Positions 28,097 through 36,514 of a DNA stretch of 52,737 bases are shown here, in pieces. Under the pieces are notes generated by a model that made no database searches, was not told the DNA's origin, and saw only the letters and a program-made list of their open reading frames with translations. Position numbers and translations under genes: made by a program. Origin of the DNA: Deltaproteobacteria bacterium (lineage in GTDB: Bacteria > Myxococcota_A > Polyangia > Polyangiales > Houyiibacteriaceae); contig SHLP01000012.1 of assembly GCA_004283055.1 (NCBI GenBank), positions 1-52,737 of the forward strand, in the 5' to 3' direction. The number at the start of each line of letters is the position of its first letter. Position 1 is the first letter of the stretch.

Positions 28097-29971
28097 CTAA
28101 GGGTGGTTGAAGAAAATCGGGCTCGACCAGGCCATCTCGCCGTCGGCCTGCGTCACGCGACAGTACACGTACCGGTCGTCGACCTCGCCCGAGAACGATG
28201 CCGATGGCGACTTCGGCTCGTCCGAAGCCGCGACCCCACCGGGCGTCACCAACTCGATCCGCTCGATGTCGGTCGTCCCTAGCGCTCGCGCGTGGACTTC
28301 GACCGGCCCGTCGATGTCGAGCTCGCTCCCCATCGGGAAGCCGGCGACGTGCACGTCGAGCAGAATTTTGGCGCCGCTTGTGGCGTAGCAGCGCCGAGCG
28401 CGAATCGCCTCGAGAATCGCCTCGCGTGTTCGCGTCGAACAGATCACCGCCGTCAGCCCGGTCCGAAACGGGTCGCGCTTGCGGCATTCGCCGTGATGCC
28501 AGAGAAGCCCGTGGCTGTCCGAGTTCGCGATGAAACCAAAGCGCATACCGGCGTCGAGCAGCGGTTTGGCAAACTGGTCGTTGAGCTCGCCGCGGCATCC
28601 GAGCGGATGATCGGGGTGCTCGTAGCAACCGTGACAGGAGCAGATCTCCCAGACCGGTTGCCCCTCGGGATCGTGTCCAGAGACGTCGGCGCCCGTCCAA
28701 CCGATGTGGTGCGGCCCGGTGAATGCGCCCTGCGCGCTGATCTTTTGGACGATGTCCCGCCCCTCGGGAACATCGTCCCGAGAGATGATCGGAAAGCCCG
28801 AGCCCGGGAGGTAGATGCACTTGTGCCCCGGCCCCGGATACGACTTGCCGGTCCATTCGTACGCGACGATCGTAGCGAACTCGCCGGGCTCATCGTGCCT
28901 TTCGGTCACCGCCTGCAGGTAGGCCCACTCGCCCGGGCCGATGCGTTTGCCGAGGAACGATTCGTGATCGGTGAGCGCCGCAAAGTCGTCACCGTAGCGG
29001 TAGCGCGCGCGCAGGTAGGTTTCGTCCGCGCTGCCCACGCCATCGGAATGGCTGCTGTGCTGCTGGATGTCACCGAACAAGACCTGGGGCCCCGACCAGG
29101 CCGCCACGTGTGCAGGCGCAGGTTGGAACTCGCCGACCTCGACCTTCGCCTCGACGAGCTCGGGCGCCCCGCCGGACGGCTGATCGAATGATTCGATGCG
29201 AATGCCCTTGCGACCGCGCCATGCCGCCAGCGTCGTTCCGTTCGCGATGCGAGCTGCGGTCACGCGCCTTCCTCGACAGCCCCATTGGGCATCGTCGATC
29301 CGTACTCTGGCGGCGAAGCCACGCGCGTTGAGCCTCTGGCGGTACATCGTGTGGGAGCCCCGCCCAAAGAGATCGATCGCGCCGTCGTCCCCGACCACGA
29401 TCGCTGGAAACTCGAAACCCTGCTCCTCGCCCTCGAGGTCGCGGTCTCGGTCGGTCATGGGTGCGGCTGGCTCCAAGACGGTGCCCTTCATGTCGACGAA
29501 TCGCACCGCAATCCACTTCGCGATGTCCGGCACCCCGGTGTCCTCTCGAACGTCGTGGTGAAAGGCGACCCAGGCGCCACCCGGCGCGGCGCTGATGCAG
29601 GGCGCGGCCGCAATCCCAAACGCAGTCCAGACGACGAACTCGCCGCCAGACGGAGGCGCGACCAGCACAGTCGACCGAGCGCCTTCATGCCGTACCTCGA
29701 CGCGCCAGCCCTGATGCTCCGCCGCGAGCTCGGCGAGCGGGTCGTTGATCGGATGCGAGACACCCGGCGCCCAGGTCATGATCGCAGCGCTGTGGTCCGT
29801 CGCTCCGGCCTCGCCACGCACCGCCCCGTCATCGGCCAAGTCGAATCGCAGGACGCATTCCTCGTCGCTCCCGCCCCAGGCGATGACGTGCAGGAGCGCG
29901 CCCCCGTCGGCCACGGGCTCCAAGCGCGGGCTTCTCAGGTACCGCTCCGGAGTTTGTTCGATGAGGGGCAT
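28097..29971 (-). CDS. PHP-superfamily/DUF3604-like metal-dependent protein
   Basis: The product is 624 aa with no signal peptide. Residues 1-290 are beta-rich, with Trp/Gly turns (GGAWVAFHHD, GTTLAAWRGRKG), suggesting a beta-propeller or sandwich. From residue 298 a PHP-like domain runs to the end. FGDIQQHSSHSDG (299-311), ALTDHESF (333-340), AYEWTGKSYPGPGHK (370-384) and the late FIANSDSHG match the four PHP metal motifs. In motif I the first His of HxH is Gln (Q303-Q-H305), so one metal ligand is changed. PHP proteins are mostly phosphoesterases; DUF3604 members have no settled activity. The ATG is six bases after the stop of the sulfatase-like gene, so the two are probably one operon and may act on the same substrate. 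Confidence 0.85.
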   Translation of the reverse strand: MPLIEQTPERYLRSPRLEPVADGGALLHVIAWGGSDEECVLRFDLADDGAVRGEAGATDHSAAIMTWAPGVSHPINDPLAELAAEHQGWRVEVRHEGARSTVLVAPPSGGEFVVWTAFGIAAAPCISAAPGGAWVAFHHDVREDTGVPDIAKWIAVRFVDMKGTVLEPAAPMTDRDRDLEGEEQGFEFPAIVVGDDGAIDLFGRGSHTMYRQRLNARGFAARVRIDDAQWGCRGRRVTAARIANGTTLAAWRGRKGIRIESFDQPSGGAPELVEAKVEVGEFQPAPAHVAAWSGPQVLFGDIQQHSSHSDGVGSADETYLRARYRYGDDFAALTDHESFLGKRIGPGEWAYLQAVTERHDEPGEFATIVAYEWTGKSYPGPGHKCIYLPGSGFPIISRDDVPEGRDIVQKISAQGAFTGPHHIGWTGADVSGHDPEGQPVWEICSCHGCYEHPDHPLGCRGELNDQFAKPLLDAGMRFGFIANSDSHGLLWHHGECRKRDPFRTGLTAVICSTRTREAILEAIRARRCYATSGAKILLDVHVAGFPMGSELDIDGPVEVHARALGTTDIERIELVTPGGVAASDEPKSPSASFSGEVDDRYVYCRVTQADGEMAWSSPIFFNHP

Positions 29972-29977
29972 CGGGCC

Positions 29978-32224
29978 TCAGTGCGCGTAGCCGAGCGCTC
30001 GCAGCTGATCGCGAATCGTGTCGTCCATCTCAGCGTTCTCCCGTCGAAGCTGTGTACCGCCCTTCTGCTCTGCGCTCAACCAGTCGGCCCGGTTGGTCGC
30101 CCCGAGGAACTGGCCCAGCAAGGTTCGCGAGTAGCGCCGCGCGATCGGAAACGCGGACGCGTCGAGCTGATTCAGCTCCAACGGGTCGGCCGCGAGGTCG
30201 AACATGGTCGAAGTCAGGTTCCCCCGGACAATCAGCTTCCATCGAGCGCTCGTGATCACGCGGCGGTCGTCTTGGAAGTCGCTGAAGGCGACGGTCGGTC
30301 GTATCCCCGCCTCGCCCATCATCAGACCCACGAGCGGATGTCCTTCGTTGCCCGCCATCTCCGGAACGCCAAGGAGATCGGTCACGGTAGCGGAGATGTC
30401 CAGAGTGCTGACCGCGTCGCCGATCTTGCCCCCTGCCGGAAGCCGGTTGGGGAGACGAAAGATCAAGGGCACGTGAAGCAGCTCCTGGTACACCGAGTGA
30501 CCGTGGCCCCACGATCCGTGGTCATCGAACTCTTCGCCGTGGTCCGAGGTCACGACGATCAGCGTGTCGTCAGTCAGTCCAAGCCCGCGCAAACGCTCGA
30601 GGAACTTGCCGAAGAAGTGATCGTGTTTCGTGATTTCGCCATCGTGCAGCGCCTTCAATCTTCGCTTATCGCGCGCGTCGAAAACGACCTGCGGCGGCCT
30701 GCGTTTGGCTTTTTCCAGAAGGTCACCGGTCATCCTCGGCTTGACCTGCCCGGCATACTCGCTCGGGTCGTACATCCGAAGGTACTCGCCGGGCGGATCG
30801 TACGGGACATGTGGATCGATGGTCTGGACGTATGCGAAGAACCGCCCGTCTTTGTGGGCCTCGATCCAGTTTCCAGCTTCCTCGAAAACGTCCTCGGCCT
30901 CGGTGCTCTTCCCTTCTCGAATGTAGTTGCTGTAGTCATCCCAGCCCTGGTCGAATCCAAATCGGTCGGACACATAGCCGTTCGCGATGAAGCTTCCGGT
31001 CGCAAACCCTTCCCCCTGCAGGTGCTCGCTCAAGAGCTCGGCCGAGCTCGGCAACGCGGCGTCGCCGGTCTTCTGCTGATGGGTTTGGGGGTGCAGCCCG
31101 GTGAGGATCGAAGCCACGGCCGGCTTGGTCCAGTTCTCGGGCGACTGCGCGAGCTCGAAGACGACGCCTTCGGAGGCGAGCTTGTCGATGGCCGGCGTTT
31201 TCACCCGGGTCCCCGGGTTGAACGGCTGGAGCTTGTCGGCGCGAAGCGTGTCGATCACGAGCACGATGACGTTGGTCGCAGGCTCGAGATCTCGTTCCGG
31301 CGGTGTCGGCACGAGGATTCGCGGTGAATTCCATGCCAACCGGCCGGCGCCCTGTCCCTTAGCGCGAAGGTCGATGCGAACGGTTTCACCCGCGAAGCGG
31401 CTCAGGTCCACGTTGTAGTCGGTCCATGCGCCCGAAGCGGCGCCGCTCAGCACTTCTACCGTGGGCTGCCCGTCGGCCGTCACCTCGATCGTGAAAGGCG
31501 CCTCGCCTTCCCCTTCGACACCGACCCCAAAGCCGAGCGAACCATCTGCCGGGACCATGACGTGATAGCGCAGCGTCGACGCCCGCGACAACGCGATCGC
31601 CTGCCGCTCCTCTTCGCCGAAGCGAACGTTGGCGACCAAGCCGTCGTACGTTGGGGCGCGCGTCGCGTTTGGCGGCTCGGAGGCGTTTCGAATCCAAATC
31701 GAATCGACGGCCACCGAAACGTCCTGGCCCTCGATCGGAGTCGTGCCCCCAAAGGTCAGCAACAGGTAGTTCTCCCCGGCCTCGACCTTCTCCCTCGGGA
31801 GCTCGACGTCGTAGTCGGCGAAGCCATCGCCTTTACCAAGATGAATCGACGCTAGCTGTTGATTGTTGAGGTACGGCGTTAAGGCTTTGGTCCCGTGCGG
31901 TCGCAGTCGGACGCGTGCAACCAGCGCTTCCGGGCGCTCAGCTTCGAAGTACACCCGACCTCGCATTCCGACGCGTGCGTAGCGGGTGTCGCCATCGACC
32001 CCTTTTCCGACCCAGCCGCTGCGCCAGTCACCCACCGTGTACTTGGACTGCGCGGGAGTGCCAAAGTCGAGATACCAGCCGCGAACGTTCACCTCGGCCA
32101 GGTGGCGAAGCTCGGTCAGGTCTGCGTGGGTATCGAGCCCCTCGAACGGATTCGCTGGGGACCCTACCCGACTGCACCCTGCCACCACTCCGAGGGTTGC
32201 GAGCACCACCAAAAACAATCGCAT
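29978..32224 (-). CDS. Sulfatase-like lipoprotein with N-terminal beta-sandwich region
   Basis: The ATG at 32224 is chosen because GGGAGGAAGG lies just upstream and it gives a clean lipoprotein signal (LATLGVVAGC, lipid on C17); the longer frame adds only an Arg-rich stretch. The precursor is 748 aa. Residues 40-310 are beta-rich, with two similar segments (YVGM/RYARVGMRGRVYFE and TLRYHVMVPADGSLGFGV) that look like carbohydrate-binding-type sandwiches. From about 318 an alkaline-phosphatase-superfamily domain begins NVIVLVIDTLRADKL (metal D325). The nucleophile position reads NWTKPAVASILTG, so Thr366 replaces formylglycine-forming Cys/Ser. VVTSDHGEEFDDHGSWGHGH supplies the remaining metal ligands. 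The C-terminus QLRALGYAH matches the other sulfatase-like gene. Thr suggests phosphotransfer or phosphohydrolysis rather than desulfation. Confidence 0.88.
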   Translation of the reverse strand: MRLFLVVLATLGVVAGCSRVGSPANPFEGLDTHADLTELRHLAEVNVRGWYLDFGTPAQSKYTVGDWRSGWVGKGVDGDTRYARVGMRGRVYFEAERPEALVARVRLRPHGTKALTPYLNNQQLASIHLGKGDGFADYDVELPREKVEAGENYLLLTFGGTTPIEGQDVSVAVDSIWIRNASEPPNATRAPTYDGLVANVRFGEEERQAIALSRASTLRYHVMVPADGSLGFGVGVEGEGEAPFTIEVTADGQPTVEVLSGAASGAWTDYNVDLSRFAGETVRIDLRAKGQGAGRLAWNSPRILVPTPPERDLEPATNVIVLVIDTLRADKLQPFNPGTRVKTPAIDKLASEGVVFELAQSPENWTKPAVASILTGLHPQTHQQKTGDAALPSSAELLSEHLQGEGFATGSFIANGYVSDRFGFDQGWDDYSNYIREGKSTEAEDVFEEAGNWIEAHKDGRFFAYVQTIDPHVPYDPPGEYLRMYDPSEYAGQVKPRMTGDLLEKAKRRPPQVVFDARDKRRLKALHDGEITKHDHFFGKFLERLRGLGLTDDTLIVVTSDHGEEFDDHGSWGHGHSVYQELLHVPLIFRLPNRLPAGGKIGDAVSTLDISATVTDLLGVPEMAGNEGHPLVGLMMGEAGIRPTVAFSDFQDDRRVITSARWKLIVRGNLTSTMFDLAADPLELNQLDASAFPIARRYSRTLLGQFLGATNRADWLSAEQKGGTQLRRENAEMDDTIRDQLRALGYAH

Positions 32225-32308
32225 TCGCCGCCTTCCTCCCTTGCTCCGGCGGCCGTTCTTGCCCGTGATTTCTGCCCCTCGGAACCTAGCTGCGGTTAGC
32301 ATGAGGTT

Positions 32309-34384
32309 TCAGCGAGCGTCAACAAAGCCACCCGGCTGTGTCACGACCTCCAGTGAACGTGTCGCGCCCGACTTCACGTAATAGAAACGGTCGGTGGATC
32401 GCGCCCCAAACCGATAGCGAACTCGGTGGGTGCCCTCGTCGAGAACGAGCGACCTTGGAAGCGCTCCACGTGCTACCTCGTTCACCTCGACCGACACCTC
32501 AGCCGGGCCGGTGAGCTCGAGCACACCTTGCCCGGCTGCGACAGAAAGCGACGCGTCGACCCCCGCCCGAAGGCTCCCCGAAAATACCGAGAGGGCGCGG
32601 TCGACGGGCGAAACCGGAGGTACGGTTCGCTGTGACGGCTCCTCGAGGTCGACTCGGACTTCGACTGGGATATCGATCTCGATCGGGGGCGCCGTAGGCG
32701 CGGAGGACTCGGAGGGCAGGCCGCCGGACCAGATCTGATTTCCGATGAGAAAGGCCACCGTGGCAGCGAGCAGCGCGACAAAGGCCAAACCGAATAGACG
32801 TGGAGTCGCGTGGAGTTCCATCCCGAACCCAGAGCCGCCCTCCGCACCGGCGAGCGCCGCCCCGCCGCCGAGGCGCCAGACAGGATAGCTCCAGCGCGGG
32901 GCCCTGTTGGCTGGCTCACGATGCATGGCCACCGCGGACTGCGCGCGCGTATTCTGTCGCTCGATCGGATCCGTCACCGGTCCAAAGTCTTGCTCGCCCT
33001 CCGGCACATTCAACTCGAGACCGGACTCGGCTGAGCCCACCGGGCCAGCGGCCTCGCCCTCCGCCTGCTCGGGCGCTCGAACATCGCGGATCGCACCTTG
33101 CCGAGCGAGGGTGATCAGCAAGGCGTCGACGAGCGCACGTGAGCCGGCCCCGGATTCCCACAATAGATCGGGCGGCCCCCCCGCGACGAGGGCGGCGATC
33201 AGGCGCTGAACTCGAACCGGCGAATGGCGCACGTACGTCCCAAGCACGTCCGGATCGAATTCGACGCGGCAATCGGGATGCGCTGCGATGGTGTTCAGAA
33301 AGGCGCCAAGTCGCCGGGTCGTCTCCATGTACGCGTCATCGAGAGGCTCGGGCGGCGCTTCGACCTGCGTGGCGGGCCGCTCGGCGACAACGAATCGCCC
33401 CGAGCTCATCCCGACGAGCGCGGGCAAGGCCTCCGCTCCCTCTTTGATCGCACCGTCGATCGCGGTTCGGGTCAGGCCGATGATCGCGCCGTCACGCAGC
33501 TCCAAGTCGAACAGACTCCAAGGGTCCTGCAGGACGACGCTCGCGTTGGGTCGAAGGCGGCGCACGGCCCGCAGAAGGCGGGTGGCGCCAAGCTCTTCCA
33601 AGTCGCCGCGCGCCTCTCGTTCACCCTCGAGTGCGTCTTCGAGGCGCGTCAACGGCTCGAGCACACCTAGCACGCGATCGAGCACCTGACGCGCGGGCAC
33701 TTCCTTGCGGAGGTACCCCTGTGCATCCGCCCGAAGCTCGCGCATGCGGTGCAAAAAGTCGTCGCGCCAGGACAAGAGCACGACGGGCACCCCGTCGAGG
33801 AGAGGCTCGCGGCGGACGGCTGCGCACAGTGCGAGGCCGTCGAGCCGAGGCATGACGATGTCCGCGAGAATCACATCTGGAGACTCCCTCCGCGCAAGCT
33901 CGAGGGCCTCGACGCCGTCGCGAGCTTCAATGACCCTGGCGCCGGACTCGCGAAGGATGCCGACGTAGAACCAACGAACCTCGGCGTCGTCATCCGCGAC
34001 CAAAATCGAGCGTCCTCGCAGGCTTGGCTCTGAAGCCGCAGAGACGGCCGGTCGCGTACCGGACTGGGCCGGCAGCGCCGCAAGTGGCTCGTAGCGCCAA
34101 GCCAGCACCCGAACCGCACGGAGCGAAGCGGGCCCAAACGCCTCCCGCTCGAGCCTGGTCAAAACCTCGGTCAGCGCGGCCTCGAGATGCGTCAGGCCCA
34201 GCTCAGCCGCCGATCGGCGAAGGTCGCCGAGGTGGCCGGCGAGCGCCGCCTGCGCCACCTCATCGTCCGGCGCGATGCTCAAGATCTCGGTTAAGCGCAC
34301 TGTTTCCAGGCTTTTGGCAGCCAAAGCTTGGATGAAACTAGCGTTTCGAGACGCTGCCTCGGGGTCTCCATGAGCACTCTGCAC
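32309..34384 (-). CDS. Receiver-domain membrane protein with PATAN-like and PEGA-like domains
   Basis: From a GTG at 34384 the product is about 691 aa. The start is uncertain: no good ribosome binding site is visible, and the frame extends to 34567 over the divergent obg gene. Residues 30-95 are helical, with GHLGDLRRSAAELG faintly like a histidine phosphotransfer motif (H51). A receiver domain spans 126-239: acidic pair D131/D132, phospho-acceptor D175 in ILADIVMP, S205 and K227. A PATAN/DUF4388-like region follows at 259-340. After a long linker comes one membrane segment (LFGLAFVALLAATVAFLIG). The C-terminus VSVEVNEVARGALPRSLVLDEGTHRVRYRF is PEGA-like and would be periplasmic. A response regulator with an external wall- or ligand-binding tail is unusual. 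Confidence 0.82.
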   Translation of the reverse strand: MQSAHGDPEAASRNASFIQALAAKSLETVRLTEILSIAPDDEVAQAALAGHLGDLRRSAAELGLTHLEAALTEVLTRLEREAFGPASLRAVRVLAWRYEPLAALPAQSGTRPAVSAASEPSLRGRSILVADDDAEVRWFYVGILRESGARVIEARDGVEALELARRESPDVILADIVMPRLDGLALCAAVRREPLLDGVPVVLLSWRDDFLHRMRELRADAQGYLRKEVPARQVLDRVLGVLEPLTRLEDALEGEREARGDLEELGATRLLRAVRRLRPNASVVLQDPWSLFDLELRDGAIIGLTRTAIDGAIKEGAEALPALVGMSSGRFVVAERPATQVEAPPEPLDDAYMETTRRLGAFLNTIAAHPDCRVEFDPDVLGTYVRHSPVRVQRLIAALVAGGPPDLLWESGAGSRALVDALLITLARQGAIRDVRAPEQAEGEAAGPVGSAESGLELNVPEGEQDFGPVTDPIERQNTRAQSAVAMHREPANRAPRWSYPVWRLGGGAALAGAEGGSGFGMELHATPRLFGLAFVALLAATVAFLIGNQIWSGGLPSESSAPTAPPIEIDIPVEVRVDLEEPSQRTVPPVSPVDRALSVFSGSLRAGVDASLSVAAGQGVLELTGPAEVSVEVNEVARGALPRSLVLDEGTHRVRYRFGARSTDRFYYVKSGATRSLEVVTQPGGFVDAR

Positions 34385-34464
34385 GTGCGCAGTGTACGCA
34401 TCCCACCAATTTGTTCGAGCACCAAGTCGGTTGCCCTCCCAATCGCGGCGACGTACGGACGAGC

Positions 34465-35475
34465 GTGGATTTCGTCGATGAAGTGACCCTCGAGGTCGCC
34501 GCGGGAGATGGCGGCAATGGCTGCATCGCGTTCCGTCGGGAGAAGTTCGTCCCGCTCGGCGGTCCATCCGGAGGCGACGGCGGACGGGGCGGGAGCGTGA
34601 TTCTCGTCGCTCACGACCGGCTCAGTACCTTGCTGGATCTTCGCTTTCGCAAGATCGTTCGAGCCCAACGCGGCGAGGACGGTCGGGGCAAGGATCAGTT
34701 TGGCAAGGCGGGCCAGGACATTCGCATCCAAGTTCCAGTAGGCACCCAGGTCTACGACCAGGAGAGCGAGGCGCTCCTTGCGGACCTCAGCGAGGCAGGC
34801 ACCGAGATCGCGATCGCGCAAGGCGGCCGCGGAGGCCGGGGGAACATCAAGTTCGCCACCCCGCACGACCGCGCTCCACGACGCGCCAGCCCCGGCACCC
34901 CTGGCGAACGAAAGAAAGTTCGGCTCGTCCTCAAGCTGCTCGCCGACGTCGGAATCGTTGGATTCCCCAATGTCGGCAAGAGCACGTTCATCGCCACCGT
35001 CTCGCGGGCGCGCCCAAAGGTCGCCGACTACCCCTTCACGACCTTGGTGCCCAATCTCGGTGTCGTCTCGCTGGGCGTCGACCGCACCTTCGTCATCGCG
35101 GACATCCCGGGCATCATCGAAGGGGCGGCGGAAGGCGCGGGCCTAGGACTGCGCTTTCTCAAACACGTCGAGCGAACCAAGGTGCTCCTGCACATGCTCA
35201 GCGTCGACCCGGACCCCGCGCGGGATCCGCTGGCGGATTTCGAAGCGCTCATGTCGGAGCTCGGCCGATTTGATGCGAGCCTGCTGGAGCGCCCCATGGT
35301 CATCGCCGTCAGCAAGTGCGACCTCCCGGAAGCCCGCCAAGCGCACGAAACCGTTCGTCTAGCGCTCGAGCCCCGGGGGTTCCAGGTGTTCGCGATCAGC
35401 TCGGCGACTCAGGAAGGACTTACACCTCTGCTCGAATCGCTCGAGGCTATTCTGAGGCAGCCAGACGACGGCTGA
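34465..35475 (+). CDS. obg: Obg family GTPase
   Basis: I start at GTG 34465, giving MDFVDEVTLEVAAGDGGNG, which aligns with the standard Obg N-terminus; upstream in-frame codons are not Obg-like. The product is 336 aa. The glycine-rich Obg fold (GGPSGGDGGRGG, AQGGRGGRGN) precedes the G domain: G1 GFPNVGKS, G2 region YPFTTLVPNLG, G3 DIPGIIEGA, G4 SKCD and G5 ISSA. It is involved in 50S ribosome assembly and stress control. No extra C-terminal OCT domain is present. The start is divergent from the receiver-protein gene, and the 3' end overlaps convergent queG by 29 bp. Confidence 0.96.
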   Translation: MDFVDEVTLEVAAGDGGNGCIAFRREKFVPLGGPSGGDGGRGGSVILVAHDRLSTLLDLRFRKIVRAQRGEDGRGKDQFGKAGQDIRIQVPVGTQVYDQESEALLADLSEAGTEIAIAQGGRGGRGNIKFATPHDRAPRRASPGTPGERKKVRLVLKLLADVGIVGFPNVGKSTFIATVSRARPKVADYPFTTLVPNLGVVSLGVDRTFVIADIPGIIEGAAEGAGLGLRFLKHVERTKVLLHMLSVDPDPARDPLADFEALMSELGRFDASLLERPMVIAVSKCDLPEARQAHETVRLALEPRGFQVFAISSATQEGLTPLLESLEAILRQPDDG

Positions 35476-36514
35476 GCTCCGTCCTGCCCCAGCTCGCGGC
35501 TTCTCGAACGACCTCGGAGCGATGATTCTGACGCGCGTCGTCCAGCACCCGGAGATGTGGCTTCTCGCCACGATTCCCGAGGACTAGCGCGGCGTTACGC
35601 GCCAAACCTTCTGGTCGTGCGCGCTTCACGGCTGAGCCCGCGGCCCAGACATGGAGCTGTTCGTCGCTCATTTGAAGGAGCTCGGCGACCTCGAATCCTC
35701 GCCAGCGCTCGGATGGCTCGAACGCGTCGAGCGATCCCTGCGTCGCACCCGCCGTTTGGTTGTAGGGACAGACATCCTGGCAAACGTCGCATCCGAACAG
35801 CCACGGTCCGAGGGCCTGACGCTGTGCGTGCGGAATGGGCCCTCGATGCTCGATCGTCAGATATGAAATGCACCTTCGGGCATCGAGGCTCCGCGGGCCG
35901 CTGAACGCCCGCGTCGGACACGCGTCGAGGCAGAGCGTGCAGGTCCCGCAGCGACGGCCCATCGGCGCGTCGGCGCGCAGGGGGGCGGTCGTCACGACGC
36001 AGGCCAGGAACACATGCGAGCCAAGCCCAGGGACGATGAGACAGCAGTTCTTGCCGACGAACCCGACGCCGGCCCTCTCGGCCCACGCGCGCTCGAAGAC
36101 CGGCTTGGAGTCGACGGCGACCCGTGCGGCGTAGCCCGCCTCCTGAAGCAAACGCGCGAGCTTCCGGCTCTTCTTGCCGAGCACATTGTGGTAGTCGCGG
36201 CCGAGCGCGTACTTCGCGACCCGTCCCGGGGACGGTCCCTCGTAGCCGCTGCGCCCGAGATAAGGCGCCGCCATCACGATGACGCTCCTCGCATGCTCGA
36301 GCATCCTCGGGTCGCGCGGGTCCTTTCGAACGGGCGCCGTCTCGGCCATCCAGGACATCTGCCCGTGATTCCCGGCGGCAAGCCAGGCATCGAGGTGCGC
36401 GCCGTCCTCGTGCAAAGCACCGGCCTGCGCGACACCTGCCCGCGCGAAGCCCTGCGCCTCGGCCTCGGCTTTGACGCGCGCGGTCAGCGCGGCCTCCCCT
36501 TCGCCGTGGCTCAT
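35447..36514 (-). CDS. queG: Epoxyqueuosine reductase
   Basis: The product is 355 aa. It performs the last step of queuosine synthesis in tRNA, using cobalamin and two [4Fe-4S] clusters. Cluster motifs are RRCGTCTLCLDACPTRAF and FGCDVCQDVCPYNQ. The N-terminal region ARSVIVMAAPYLG and KYALGRDYHNVLGKK are family hallmarks. The C-terminal HEAT-like helices (EGLARNAALVLGNRGE) are retained. Its ATG overlaps the stop of the TonB-C gene (ATGA at 36511-36514), so translation is coupled to an envelope gene, an odd pairing. Confidence 0.95.
   Translation of the reverse strand: MSHGEGEAALTARVKAEAEAQGFARAGVAQAGALHEDGAHLDAWLAAGNHGQMSWMAETAPVRKDPRDPRMLEHARSVIVMAAPYLGRSGYEGPSPGRVAKYALGRDYHNVLGKKSRKLARLLQEAGYAARVAVDSKPVFERAWAERAGVGFVGKNCCLIVPGLGSHVFLACVVTTAPLRADAPMGRRCGTCTLCLDACPTRAFSGPRSLDARRCISYLTIEHRGPIPHAQRQALGPWLFGCDVCQDVCPYNQTAGATQGSLDAFEPSERWRGFEVAELLQMSDEQLHVWAAGSAVKRARPEGLARNAALVLGNRGEKPHLRVLDDARQNHRSEVVREAASWGRTELSRRLAASE

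Noticed and set aside
29285-31327. A 680-codon open frame on the plus strand
   Set aside because: It is antisense to the PHP and sulfatase-like genes, shows no family motif, and arises from GC-rich codon bias.
34465-34567. N-terminal extension of the receiver protein across obg
   Set aside because: The extension is Arg/His-rich, has no ribosome binding site, and is antisense to the conserved Obg glycine-rich fold.
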